From: an uncultured Dehalococcoidia bacterium
GTDB taxonomy: Bacteria > Chloroflexota > Dehalococcoidia > Lucifugimonadales > Lucifugimonadaceae
Assembly (NCBI GenBank): GCA_951812795.1
Contig: OX638325.1
Coordinates: 1,574,277 to 1,638,276, forward strand
Reading direction: 5' to 3'
DNA length: 64,000 bases
The notes beneath the pieces are model-generated. The model was not told the DNA's origin. It saw only the letters and a program-made list of their open reading frames with translations, and ran no database searches. The position numbers and the translations under genes are program-made. Below, in pieces: positions 1-8,364 of this stretch (the first letter of the stretch is position 1; each line of letters starts with the position of its first letter).

Positions 1-213
1 ATCGGCGCAAGTCGCTGCGGCGCGGGAGTTCTGGACTTCCGCGACTACGGCGTCGGCAACCTCTTCCGTCCGATCGCATACCCCTGTAGTCTGGGCAACG
101 ACGTTTTCGGCGAGAGGCCTCGTAACGCCCGATCCCAGTCCAATGATCAGCAGCAATACCGTTATCAACCCTAAGTAGACGTTGTATCTGCTGGAGAGCG
201 GTGTTATTGACAT
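1..213 (-). CDS. Secreted protein, N-terminal fragment (runs off window)
   Basis: The reverse strand reads an open frame from an ATG at 213 to the window edge, 71 codons without a stop. Residues 1-13 are polar/basic, residues 14-30 form a hydrophobic segment (VYLGLITVLLLIIGLG) and an Ala-rich stretch (AENVVAQ) follows, which is a signal peptide pattern. The mature start, TGVCDRTEEVADAVVAEV, resembles the region before leucine-rich repeats in secreted Chloroflexota LRR proteins, but this is recalled similarity and the diagnostic part lies outside the window. It is transcribed away from the His-rich peptide gene, so the two share the 214-520 intergenic region. Confidence 0.6.
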   Translation of the reverse strand, partial: MSITPLSSRYNVYLGLITVLLLIIGLGSGVTRPLAENVVAQTTGVCDRTEEVADAVVAEVQNSRAAATCAD

Positions 214-405
214 TAGGTTTCAGTTTCTGTTTGTGTTTGAGTCGCCAGAATTCGATACATTATCCATTTTGTCTTGGCCTCTTATGATACAACATCTTAA
301 TTGTGTTGCTGCTTGGCACGATTCTAAATCACGGTATTTGGTTGAACAAGAAATCCGCTTACTGGGCTTGTTGTAGAGAAATTGCCGGTGGTTTTATGGC
401 ATATT

Positions 406-438
406 GCGAACGAACATGTAATATTAACTTAAGTTCGC
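406..438. promoter_or_regulatory. Possible operator between divergent genes
   Basis: The arms GCGAAC (406-411) and GTTCGC (433-438) are inverted repeats around an AT-rich centre containing TAATATTA. The element lies about 85 bp before the His-rich peptide gene, in the only intergenic space that can hold its promoter. A metal-responsive repressor site is a guess; the sequence does not match the classical Fur box. The rest of 214-520 shows no gene. Confidence 0.2.
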
Positions 439-520
439 TGAAACTATAGGTTTTAGGTATTCGGCGGCAACGGAACGCTTCGCACTGTCGAAGCAAGTGA
501 AATAGACCCGAGGAGAAAAA

Positions 521-736
521 ATGGCTGCACATACCCATGAGACGCATGAATGTGATGGGCACGAGCACCACGTCGGCGAGCACACGCACGACATGCACGA
601 GTGCGACGACCACGAGCATCACGCCGATGAAGCGGGGCATGTTCACGACATGCACGAGTGCGACGACCACGAGCACCACGCCGGCGAGCACATGCACGAC
701 GACCACGAGTGCGACGATCACGAGCACCACGCATAA
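521..736 (+). CDS. Small His/Cys-rich metal-binding repeat peptide (71 aa)
   Basis: The 71-residue product is almost entirely His, Asp, Glu and Cys. Four copies of HEC-D-(G/D)-HEHH occur at residues 9-17, 26-34, 45-53 and 62-70, with a period of 17-19. There is no signal peptide, so it should be cytoplasmic. A strong ribosome site (AGGAG, 511-515) sits 5 nt before ATG and a Rho-independent terminator follows at 811-835, so the gene has its own expression signals despite its low complexity. The Cys plus His clusters suggest binding of Zn, Ni, Co or Cu as a buffer or chaperone. The convergent neighbour is a CDF metal exporter with a similar His-rich tail. No named family is recognised; function is inferred from composition and context. 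Confidence 0.75.
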   Translation: MAAHTHETHECDGHEHHVGEHTHDMHECDDHEHHADEAGHVHDMHECDDHEHHAGEHMHDDHECDDHEHHA

Positions 737-751
737 CTTCGATCTAAGTTA

Positions 752-787
752 GGTGACCTGCCAGAGCATCGAGTCCGGCAGGTCATC
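752..787 (+). other. Stem-loop downstream of His-rich peptide gene
   Basis: GGTGACCTGCC (752-762) pairs with GGCAGGTCATC (777-787), an 11-bp stem with one G-U pair and a 14-nt loop. No T-run follows it. It may protect the mRNA 3' end or act together with the terminator at 811-835. Confidence 0.5.
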
Positions 788-810
788 TAGCGCCAAGAAC
801 ACGAAGCAGA

Positions 811-835
811 AGGGCACCTAGATGGTGCCTTTTTT
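811..835 (+). terminator. Rho-independent terminator
   Basis: GGCACC (813-818) and GGTGCC (824-829) form a stem with a 5-nt loop, and six T follow at 830-835. The T-run is on the plus strand only, so it ends the His-rich peptide transcript and not the CDF transcript coming from the other side. Confidence 0.85.
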
Positions 836-899
836 GTTGAATTGACGCGTTCCGATTAACCGTTCGGACCCGAGCTTCCGCCAGCCCCAAGTTGTGTGG

Positions 900-2105
900 T
901 TAAAAACTCTGCCGCGCTCTGGCTAGCAAGTAGCTGACCAGATGATTTTCGGTGCAACCCGATAATGTCTGTTCGATCTGCACCGTGAGGTGGTGAATCC
1001 GATGATCGTCTCTAGCGATATCCCTGATATGCCGCAACAACGAATCTGTGTCCTCTTTGCTCAACTCCGGGTCGACCAGAACGTGAGCCGTCATCGATTC
1101 GTAGCCCGACGCGATCGTCCAAACGTGGACGTCATGAACAAGAGTGACACCCGGCAGATCCTCCAATTCGCCGCACAACCGCTCAACGTCAATGTGCTTC
1201 GGAACGCCTTCCAATAACACCACAAACACCTTCTTGGCCAGGCCCCAGCTACTCCAAAGTATCAGCACGCCAATTAGAACGCTAAGGATCGGGTCGATCA
1301 ACACCCAATCAGTCGTAATGATCACGATTCCCGATATCACAACCCCGACCGAACCCATCAAGTCGCCCATCACGTGCCAAAATGCGCCCTCGACGTTCAG
1401 ACTGTGCTCGGAATTCCGGTGCAATATCCACGCCGCAGCTATGTTGACGATCAGTCCCAACGTACCTATGACCAACATCAATGGCCCGTCGATGTGGGCC
1501 TCTTCGATCCCGCGGAATCGGTGATATGCCTCAAAGAAGATCCACGCCACGATAATCCATAGCGACAACGCATTGATTAACGCCGCAAGGACCTCGGCGC
1601 GCCGAAATCCATATGTCCGCGATGCGTCTTCAACACGATCGCCGACCCACAAAGCGAGCAACGCGAGCGCGATCGCCATGGCGTCAGTAACCATGTGACC
1701 GGCGTCAGCCAATAGCGCAAGGCTTCCCGACAAGATACCGCCGATCAACTCGGCGATCATAAATCCGCCGATCAATATGAGCGAGATTACTAAGCTGCGC
1801 CGACCCGCTTCACGGAAGTCGTGGTCGTGGTCATGGTCGTGCCCGTCGTGCCCGTGATCGTCATGGCCGTGACCGTCGTGTCCGTGTGAATCATCTGAGT
1901 GGTCGTGATAATGGTCGGAGTGGTCGTGATCGTCGTGGACATGACCGTGAGAATGATCGGAATGGTCGTGATCATGTTCACGGTGGTCGTGTGAACCGTG
2001 CGAGTGACTCGAATCGTCGTGAGAATGACCAGATTGACCATGCTCACTGTGAACATTGTGCTGAACGGCTTCTTCGTCCGGCTCTTTCGTTGAATGTGTA
2101 TGCAC
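900..2105 (-). CDS. CDF-family heavy-metal cation exporter with His-rich N-terminus
   Basis: This is a 401-residue cation diffusion facilitator of the CzcD/ZitB type, which exports Zn(II) or similar divalent metals from the cytoplasm in exchange for protons. Residues 1-96 are an unusually long His/Asp-rich tail. Six membrane segments follow from about residue 104. The transport-site pairs are visible: H137/D141 in TM2 (ADAGHMVTDA) and H244/D248 in TM5 (WHVMGD). The C-terminal ferredoxin-like cytoplasmic domain begins near residue 300. Family members usually have a much shorter His loop. It lies 171 bp downstream of a Fur-family gene on the same strand and next to the His-rich peptide, which together suggest a metal homeostasis locus. 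Metal specificity cannot be read from the sequence. Confidence 0.92.
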   Translation of the reverse strand: MHTHSTKEPDEEAVQHNVHSEHGQSGHSHDDSSHSHGSHDHREHDHDHSDHSHGHVHDDHDHSDHYHDHSDDSHGHDGHGHDDHGHDGHDHDHDHDFREAGRRSLVISLILIGGFMIAELIGGILSGSLALLADAGHMVTDAMAIALALLALWVGDRVEDASRTYGFRRAEVLAALINALSLWIIVAWIFFEAYHRFRGIEEAHIDGPLMLVIGTLGLIVNIAAAWILHRNSEHSLNVEGAFWHVMGDLMGSVGVVISGIVIITTDWVLIDPILSVLIGVLILWSSWGLAKKVFVVLLEGVPKHIDVERLCGELEDLPGVTLVHDVHVWTIASGYESMTAHVLVDPELSKEDTDSLLRHIRDIARDDHRIHHLTVQIEQTLSGCTENHLVSYLLARARQSF

Positions 2106-2276
2106 TATTAGTCGCGCTCAGTTTAACCTAGTGCGGAAATGTCAATCTTTCGCCGAACCGATCGTCTCTTCATTGGATAAACATCCAGATTGGAACTATC
2201 GACAATATATCGGTATTTTATGTGTTGTTTCGGATTGGTGTGCGTATTGAATCGTATTCCATTGAAATGTTTGCGT

Positions 2277-2744
2277 TCATTCGCCGCTTTCAGCTACACA
2301 CCGAGGACAAATGTCGTACACCTCGATGCGATGATTGATTATCTCGCCCATCACACCCCGAACCGATCCGCTTAGCGCATCGATCGCATTCTCGATTGCC
2401 TCGGCGTTGAAGTAGCGGACAGCGGTGCAGACCGTGCATACGGCATGGTGATGATGCGCCGGCATCGTTGACGCTCCGGTTTCCAAATCCAAGTCCGCGG
2501 ATACGCTGTACGCCATCTCGTCGCCCGGCATCACTACCTTGCAAATGATGTCGGCATCCTGAAGTATTTTGAGCGTGCGATACACAGTGGCGCGGCCAAT
2601 GTGCGAGAGTTGGCCGCAGATATCTTCGGCCGTAAAAGTGCGAGGAACGTTCGAGATGCACTCGATAATCTCACGCCGCGGAGCCGTAACCCGAGCGTTT
2701 CTATTGACTAACGCCGTAACAATCGATTCTGGCGTTCTCGGCAT
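2277..2744 (-). CDS. Fur-family metalloregulator
   Basis: The 155-residue protein has the Fur winged-helix DNA-binding domain (recognition helix GRATVYRTL, residues 50-58) and a C-terminal dimerisation/metal domain. The HHHH run (97-100) and structural Zn ligands C103/C106 and C146/C149 are present. Fur, Zur, Mur and PerR share this layout, so the metal sensed is unknown; a CDF exporter downstream makes a Zn-type sensor plausible. The ATG lies only 3 bp after the stop of the E1 beta gene, so it is probably co-transcribed and translationally coupled with the dehydrogenase genes, an unusual setting for this family. Confidence 0.9.
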   Translation of the reverse strand: MPRTPESIVTALVNRNARVTAPRREIIECISNVPRTFTAEDICGQLSHIGRATVYRTLKILQDADIICKVVMPGDEMAYSVSADLDLETGASTMPAHHHHAVCTVCTAVRYFNAEAIENAIDALSGSVRGVMGEIINHRIEVYDICPRCVAESGE

Positions 2745-2747
2745 GAA

Positions 2748-3722
2748 CTAGTCCTCCAAGGTGACCCGAACCGCGTCGACGATCTTCTCCGAAGACGGGT
2801 ACACCAGCCGCTCCAGAACCGGAGTGTAAGGAATGTGAACCTGTTCCGCGGCCACTTTCATGATCGGGGCCTGAAGATCCCAGAATCCCTCCTGTGAGAC
2901 GATGGATGCGATCTCAGACGCCGCGCTGCATACCTTGTGCGCCGGATCCGCGATCACCAGACGACCAGTCTTCGCGACCGACTCCAAGATCGTCGATTTG
3001 TCCAAAGGCACCAGCGTGCGGGGATCGATCACCTCAACTGAGACGCCATCTTCCTCCAACTCCTCGGCCGCCCTCAGAGCCATCGGAACCGCTCCTGCAA
3101 TTGCGACTACCGTTACATCTGAACCAGACCGCGGAACATCCGCAACTCCGAACGGCACCAATGCCGCATCGCCCTCCTGAACCTCGCCCGTCGCGCCTCC
3201 CAGAGTGCCGTCCTCGAAGACGATGCACGGGTCGTTGTCACGAATCGCGGTCTTCAGCAGTCCCTTGGCATCGCGCGGCGTTGCCGGAACGAGAATTTTG
3301 AACCCCGGCATGTTCATGAACATCGGGTAAGAACGATCCGAGTGGTGAGCCGCCGAACCTCCGCCATAGAACATCGTCGCTCGATACACAACCGGCAAAG
3401 TTGCCTGACCGCCAAACATGTATCGCATCTTGGCCGCTTGGCTGACGAGCTGGTCCATCGCAACCCACATGAAACTGGTCAACGTCTCAACAATCGGGCG
3501 CATACCCACTAATGAAGCCCCGATAGCTGCGCCAAAGAACCCGTTTTCGGAGAGCGGTGTGTCCAGAACGCGATTCTCCCCATATTTGTCAAGTAGACCC
3601 GCCGTCGCGCCGTAAACGGAACGTCGGATGTCTTCACCCATGATGAACACGCTCTGGTCGCGGTCCATCTCCTCCATGATCGCCTGGTTGATCGCTTCTA
3701 CATAGATTGCTGTGGATGCCAT
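2748..3722 (-). CDS. TPP-dependent 2-oxoacid/acetoin dehydrogenase E1 beta subunit
   Basis: The 324-residue product has the full length of an E1 beta subunit. It carries the conserved GEDI..S/YG start, the DTPLSENGFFGAAIGASLVGMRPIVE segment in two parts, and the transketolase C-terminal domain. With E1 alpha it would form the heterotetramer that decarboxylates a 2-oxo acid or acetoin on thiamine diphosphate. It lies 90 bp downstream of the E1 alpha gene. No E2 or E3 gene is in view, so the substrate is undecided: pyruvate, branched-chain 2-oxoacid or acetoin. Confidence 0.88.
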   Translation of the reverse strand: MASTAIYVEAINQAIMEEMDRDQSVFIMGEDIRRSVYGATAGLLDKYGENRVLDTPLSENGFFGAAIGASLVGMRPIVETLTSFMWVAMDQLVSQAAKMRYMFGGQATLPVVYRATMFYGGGSAAHHSDRSYPMFMNMPGFKILVPATPRDAKGLLKTAIRDNDPCIVFEDGTLGGATGEVQEGDAALVPFGVADVPRSGSDVTVVAIAGAVPMALRAAEELEEDGVSVEVIDPRTLVPLDKSTILESVAKTGRLVIADPAHKVCSAASEIASIVSQEGFWDLQAPIMKVAAEQVHIPYTPVLERLVYPSSEKIVDAVRVTLED

Positions 3723-3812
3723 TTTGATGCTGGTCTCTATCGCTAACGTGACTGTTCGGTAGTTGATTGGTCCCGAATTCCCTACGCTTTAATAAGGAGC
3801 GTTGCAGGTCGA

Positions 3813-4805
3813 TCAGGGTAGCGGAATCGGGTCCGCCCACATGTCGTCATAAAGTTCTTCGGGTTCCGGATACGGGCTGTTGCGAGCGAATTCTACCGCT
3901 TCATCAACCTCGTCCGCCTTCGCTTTTGATATCGCGTCGCACTCTTCCCTTGTAAGAATACCCTGCGTAGTGAGAGTGTGTTCTAAAACGTCTATCGGGT
4001 CCCGCTCGCGCCACTCGTCGATCTGGCCTTGGGTTCGGTACTCGCCCCGTCGCACCCGACCTAAACCTAGCGAATGCTCCTCGTAGCGATAAGTAAGCGC
4101 TTCGATCAACGTCGGCCCTTCGCCGGCTCGACCTCTTGCCACCGCCTCGCGCGTCGCCTCATACATCGCAACCGCGTCCTGTCCATCGACCAAGATACCG
4201 GGCATGTTGTACGCGGCCGCGCGGTCAGAAATATGCTCCACCGATACCGAGTCGTGATACGAAGTGGTCACCGCGAACTGGTTGTTCTCGCAAAGGAAAA
4301 TGACGGGAAGGCTCCACAGCGCGGCGAGGTTCATCGATTCGTGACACGCTCCCTGATTCGAAGCGCCATCCCCGAAGAACACCATTGAGACAAAGTCTTC
4401 GCCCTGGATCTTCGCCGCCAACGCGGCTCCCGTGGCCACCGGAACAGAAGAAGCGACAATCCCCGATTCGCCCAAGATGCCGATCGAGAAGTCCGCTAAG
4501 TGCATCGAACCGCCCTTACCCTTGCAGTAGCCGTCAACGCGTCCGTAAAGCTCCGCCATCGCGCGCTTGACGCTACCCCCCTTTGCAAGCGGGTGCCCGT
4601 GCGAGCGGTGGTTGCCCGCGATGTAGTCGGTGTCCTCGAGTGCTGCACATGCGCCCACCGCCACCGCTTCCTCGCCAATGTAAGGATGTGCCGCACCGGT
4701 GAACTCGCCCGCAGAATGCACCTCCATGACGCGCACTTCGAAATGGCGTATCAACCACATCCGCTCCAGCATCTGCACCAATTTTTCCTTGCTAACGTTC
4801 TCCAA
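3813..4805 (-). CDS. TPP-dependent 2-oxoacid/acetoin dehydrogenase E1 alpha subunit
   Basis: The 330-residue product matches E1 alpha subunits of the pyruvate/acetoin dehydrogenase type. The ThDP/Mg motif GDGASNQGACHES is followed by the ENN element (LCENNQFAVTT), and the HRSHGHPLAKG segment and a phosphorylation-loop-like YRYEEHSLGLG are visible. The loop reads EEHS where the common form is xGHS, so substrate or partner binding may differ. The start ATG is followed by a typical amphipathic first helix. It leads the E1 alpha, E1 beta, fur unit and is transcribed away from obgE. The region 4806-5122 between them contains no convincing gene. Confidence 0.88.
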   Translation of the reverse strand: MENVSKEKLVQMLERMWLIRHFEVRVMEVHSAGEFTGAAHPYIGEEAVAVGACAALEDTDYIAGNHRSHGHPLAKGGSVKRAMAELYGRVDGYCKGKGGSMHLADFSIGILGESGIVASSVPVATGAALAAKIQGEDFVSMVFFGDGASNQGACHESMNLAALWSLPVIFLCENNQFAVTTSYHDSVSVEHISDRAAAYNMPGILVDGQDAVAMYEATREAVARGRAGEGPTLIEALTYRYEEHSLGLGRVRRGEYRTQGQIDEWRERDPIDVLEHTLTTQGILTREECDAISKAKADEVDEAVEFARNSPYPEPEELYDDMWADPIPLP

Positions 4806-5110
4806 CTCAACTGCTCCCCTGATTTAAGTGATATTCGACATCACATTCAAGATACGCGCGCGTCTCGCGTCGCCAATATGTTATTCGATAATCGCGCAAA
4901 CAGGAGAACCTTTTCGATGAACCAGTGCTGTGTCGGTCACGATTCTCGGCTCGACAAGCGATACAGCATGGTCGATTCCATCGGCATTGACCACAATGCG
5001 CCGGGAAGGCATCAGTGAAGTTGTCACCACCGATCGCGACTTCGTCCAAGAAGGCTTCCTCAATTTGATGGGTCGAACCGCCTAACTCACGCCCATCTTT
5101 GCTCGCACAT

Positions 5111-5122
5111 TAGAATCGCGGC
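5111..5122 (+). promoter_or_regulatory. -10 element of a likely leaderless obgE promoter
   Basis: TAGAAT (5111-5116) is separated from the obgE ATG (5123) by 6 nt, so the transcript would start at or next to the A of ATG. No Shine-Dalgarno sequence precedes the ATG. A good -35 hexamer is not visible. Confidence 0.5.
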
Positions 5123-6454
5123 ATGATTGATGAGGCCAACATCGAAGCTCGAGCTGGCAACGGTGGCAGAGGCATGGCGATGTTTCTGCGGGAGGCATTG
5201 CGGCCGTTGGGTGGACCAGCTGGTGGTAATGGCGGTAACGGCGGATCGGTCGCCCTTGTCGCCGATCCCTCGCTCAACACGCTGCTCAAGTTCCGCTGGC
5301 GACGACATTTCATCGCCGGTAACGGCGGACACGGCGCACGCAACAAACGGCACGGCGCCAACGGAGATCATGTCGATGTCACCGTGCCCGTCGGCACCGA
5401 AGTGTGGCAAATCGGCGAACGTTCGGGTGAACCCGAGACATTCCTGGGTGATCTGGTGCGACCCGGACAACGCCTCGAGGTGGCGATCGGCGGCCGAGGC
5501 GGTCAGGGGAACGCGGCATTCGTCACATCGGTTAATCGCGAACCGCTGCTCGCCGAAGCTGGTGAAGAGGGCGAGACCGTTAAACTCCGATTGAATTTGA
5601 AGATCCTCGCCGATGTCGGTCTCGTCGGTATGCCAAACGCCGGAAAGTCAAGCCTCCTAACCGCCATCAGCGCCGCGCGTCCTAAGATCGCCGACTACCC
5701 CTTCACCACTCTCGAACCAGTTCTCGGCATCGTGGAACATGGTATCGACGCATTCGCCGCGGTCGACATCCCCGGGTTGATCGAGGGCGCTTCTGAAGGT
5801 ATCGGTCTTGGCCACGAGTTCTTAAAGCACATGCAACGCACGCGGCTTCTGGTCCATATCGTCGACGGCAGCGAAGGCGAGCCGGGCGAACGGATTCGCA
5901 CTATCAACCACGAGTTGGATGCCTTCGACGCGCGCTTGGCTCAAACCCCGCAGATCATCGTCGTGAACAAACTTGACCTTGAGGAAGTCGAATTGTTGCG
6001 CGATGAAATCGAAGTCGAAGTTCGTGCCGCAGTAGGCGAAGATACACCGATCTACTTCATCTCAGCCGCGACGCGGCTAGGTATCGATGAACTCGTCGCG
6101 GCAGTTTCCTACCGCTTGGCCGATATTCGCAAAGCGCAAATCAGATCTTCCGAGGCGGTCGTTAGTCCAAACCATCTAGAAGACGACGATCCCCTAGAAA
6201 ACGAGAATTTGCCTGTATTCCGGACCCGCGGCGGCAACCCAAAGATGGTCGTGCGCGCTGGAGCCAATTCATTCCGAATCGTTCATGACCGCGCTGTGAG
6301 ACTCGCCCTCGGCTCAAATCTCGACAACTGGGACGCGCTCGTCCAGTATCACCAACGTCTCGAGCGCATGAACGTCACTAATGCCCTGCGACGCGCCGGC
6401 GCGAAGGAAGGGGATGTCATATTGGTCGGCGAATGGGAGTTCGAGTGGCATTGA
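5123..6454 (+). CDS. obgE: Obg-family GTPase (ribosome assembly)
   Basis: This is a full-length 443-residue Obg protein. The Gly-rich Obg fold occupies about residues 1-158 (AGNGGRG, GGPAGGNGGNGG). The G domain has G1 GMPNAGKS (169-176), G3 DIPG (215-218) and NKLD (282-285), with an SAA G5 element. The C-terminal OCT domain starts near residue 365 (FRIVHDRAVR) and ends in GEWEFEWH. Obg proteins act in 50S subunit maturation and the stringent response. The gene heads an overlapping cluster with nadD and pyrE. Confidence 0.96.
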   Translation: MIDEANIEARAGNGGRGMAMFLREALRPLGGPAGGNGGNGGSVALVADPSLNTLLKFRWRRHFIAGNGGHGARNKRHGANGDHVDVTVPVGTEVWQIGERSGEPETFLGDLVRPGQRLEVAIGGRGGQGNAAFVTSVNREPLLAEAGEEGETVKLRLNLKILADVGLVGMPNAGKSSLLTAISAARPKIADYPFTTLEPVLGIVEHGIDAFAAVDIPGLIEGASEGIGLGHEFLKHMQRTRLLVHIVDGSEGEPGERIRTINHELDAFDARLAQTPQIIVVNKLDLEEVELLRDEIEVEVRAAVGEDTPIYFISAATRLGIDELVAAVSYRLADIRKAQIRSSEAVVSPNHLEDDDPLENENLPVFRTRGGNPKMVVRAGANSFRIVHDRAVRLALGSNLDNWDALVQYHQRLERMNVTNALRRAGAKEGDVILVGEWEFEWH

Positions 6455-7071
6455 ACAAGCCCACCGACAGGCCTCGCATAGTGGTCTTTGGCGGCACGTT
6501 CGACCCGGTTCACAACGGACACATAGCCATCGCGCGATGCCTGCGCGACGAACTCGGTGCCCAAGTCCTGATGGTCCCCGCTGCAAAACCATGGCTCCGA
6601 GACCGCCCACCGGTAGCATCGCCCACAGAACGCTTGCGGATGGTTGAATTGGCCACCGCAGGCGAAACTAGGATCGAGGTGTCGGATGTCGACGCCGTCC
6701 GCGCGGGCACTACCTATTCGCTCGACACAATTCGCGACCTACGGCAAACCCACGGTGACGAATTCGATTACATCCTTGCTGTTGGGTCCGACGCGGCGGC
6801 GAATCTGTATCGCTGGCACCGCTACAACGAACTAGCTCAATCCTGCACGTTCGCAGTCATCCAACGACCCGGAACGACCCTTGATCGCAAACTGTCATTG
6901 CCCGCGGATACGATCTCGATTGCCGGTCCAATGATCGATGTCAGCGCCTCGAAAATCAGAAAGTCTTACGCCGCGGGCGACATTGCCGCGGCAAGAAATC
7001 TCGTACCAGATTTAACACACAGATTTATCATCGAAAAGAGACTCTACCGATGCGATACGACGAAGCCATAA
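6433..7071 (+). CDS. nadD: Nicotinate-nucleotide adenylyltransferase
   Basis: The 212-residue product has the nucleotidyltransferase signature GGTFDPVHNGH (residues 20-30) and the C-terminal ISxxxIR-type motif IDVSASKIRKS. It adenylates nicotinate mononucleotide in NAD synthesis. Obg-NadD adjacency is common in bacteria. The ATG at 6433 overlaps obgE by 22 bp; an in-frame TTG at 6451 overlaps the obgE stop as TTGA and would give a better-trimmed N-terminus, so the start is uncertain. The 3' end overlaps pyrE by 22 bp. Confidence 0.93.
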   Translation: MGVRVALNKPTDRPRIVVFGGTFDPVHNGHIAIARCLRDELGAQVLMVPAAKPWLRDRPPVASPTERLRMVELATAGETRIEVSDVDAVRAGTTYSLDTIRDLRQTHGDEFDYILAVGSDAAANLYRWHRYNELAQSCTFAVIQRPGTTLDRKLSLPADTISIAGPMIDVSASKIRKSYAAGDIAAARNLVPDLTHRFIIEKRLYRCDTTKP

Positions 7072-7649
7072 CCCACTCCGAGATCCTTTTGAGACGCGCG
7101 CTCATGCTGGACGCGCTACGCTACGGCGAGTTCAAGTTAACGTCTGGTGCCACCTCCAGCTACTACTTTGACGGCCGTTTGCTGACTACCGACGGCGAGA
7201 GCGTTGAGATCATCACCGACCTCTTCGTGGACATCTTGATGCGTCGCAACATTCATCGCTTTGGCGGGCCTGCCGTCGCAGCGGTACCCATCATCGGAGC
7301 CATCGCCCTATCAGCTTTTGCCAAACAATTCGATCTCAAAGGCTACTTCGTCCGTCCCGATCAGAAGCAACACGGAATGGGCAAGCAGCTTGAAGGTCAC
7401 ATCTCACCAGGCGACCGTGTCGCAATTTGGGACGACACCATCTCCACCGGAGGATCGCTGCTCAACGCCGTCGATGCCGTCGCCGCCTTGCCGGCAGAAA
7501 TCCAAATCGCATGCTGCATTCTCGACCGCAAACAGGGCGGAAGCGACCACCTTAAAGAACGTTCCATACCGCTCTTCAACATCCTTGCAAGCAACGCAGA
7601 TGGCCATGTCGTAGTCGACAAAGAATCGTTGGCGAACTGGTTTGAATAG
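7050..7649 (+). CDS. pyrE: Orotate phosphoribosyltransferase
   Basis: The 199-residue product is a type I phosphoribosyltransferase. The N-terminal FKLTSGATSSYYFDGR element, the flexible loop VRPDQKQHGMGKQLEG and the PRPP loop VAIWDDTISTGGS are all present and typical of PyrE, which makes OMP from orotate and PRPP. The start overlaps the end of nadD, so translation is probably coupled. Length is normal for the family. Confidence 0.93.
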   Translation: MRYDEAITHSEILLRRALMLDALRYGEFKLTSGATSSYYFDGRLLTTDGESVEIITDLFVDILMRRNIHRFGGPAVAAVPIIGAIALSAFAKQFDLKGYFVRPDQKQHGMGKQLEGHISPGDRVAIWDDTISTGGSLLNAVDAVAALPAEIQIACCILDRKQGGSDHLKERSIPLFNILASNADGHVVVDKESLANWFE

Positions 7650-8364
7650 CTGGACCTTGAAGGCGAAGGCCGATCCCGGGCCTCAACGAGCCCGGTCAAT
7701 CGAAGCCGTCACCGCCGGGTTTCTGCTCATGTTATCCGCCATCGCCGCGGCCGCCATGGTTTGGACGCGCCTTCAGGCAGACATCGACCAACCAACCTTC
7801 GAAGAGACGCTAGCGGCGATCGATCAGAACACGCTCTGGTACACGTGGCACGGCATGGCACGAACATTTTTCGGTGCACTGCTCATCGCCGCGGCTGGAT
7901 TTATCAAACCCGCCATGCTTCTAGCTCGAGGCTGGCAGCTGCGACTGTCTGGCGTCCTTCTCAGCCTCGGTGGTATCGCAATGATCATCTCGGGAGTCCT
8001 AGTGATTTTCATCGCCGGCGTCCATTGGGTCGACATCTACAACCTAGAGAGCTTTGATCATTACCGCGAGATCGCCGGAAGAATCGGCAACACCCTTATC
8101 GGATTGGCCATCGTCTTGTTGTCCGTCGTGCAATGGCGGCTAGGTGGTTTCATGAAACCGGTAGGCTTACTCGCGCCATTTGTGGGTATCGGAATGATCC
8201 TCGTTTGGGTAGACGCTGCCACAATATTCCACCGCGTCTCCGGCACCGGATTCCTAGTCTGGTTGCTCGCCACGGCGTTAGTCCTGATCGCGGGAGCGTT
8301 CGGTTCGCGGCGAACAAAGCCAGTCATTGGCACGGACGACAGCATCCACAAGCTTCGGATCTAA
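7642..8364 (+). CDS. Membrane protein of unknown function
   Basis: The 240-residue product has about six hydrophobic segments, at roughly residues 22-42, 75-95, 102-128, 147-167, 174-192 and 202-222, and a short polar C-terminus. No motif is recognised. A TTG at 7642 overlaps the end of pyrE by 8 bp; another TTG at 7657 is possible, so the start is uncertain. It is the last gene of the obgE-nadD-pyrE cluster and converges on gyrB. Residues 44-75 are likely external. Confidence 0.7.
   Translation: MNSWTLKAKADPGPQRARSIEAVTAGFLLMLSAIAAAAMVWTRLQADIDQPTFEETLAAIDQNTLWYTWHGMARTFFGALLIAAAGFIKPAMLLARGWQLRLSGVLLSLGGIAMIISGVLVIFIAGVHWVDIYNLESFDHYREIAGRIGNTLIGLAIVLLSVVQWRLGGFMKPVGLLAPFVGIGMILVWVDAATIFHRVSGTGFLVWLLATALVLIAGAFGSRRTKPVIGTDDSIHKLRI

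Noticed and set aside
359-752. Several overlapping frames opposite and beside the His-rich peptide gene
   Set aside because: Repetitive GAGCAC/GACCAC sequence opens all frames; only the 521-736 frame has SD and sensible composition.
4807-5063. Two overlapping minus-strand frames between E1 alpha and obgE (one reading VVNADGIDHAVSLVEPR)
   Set aside because: One frame is partly protein-like, but there is no SD, no family match and the space holds the divergent promoters.
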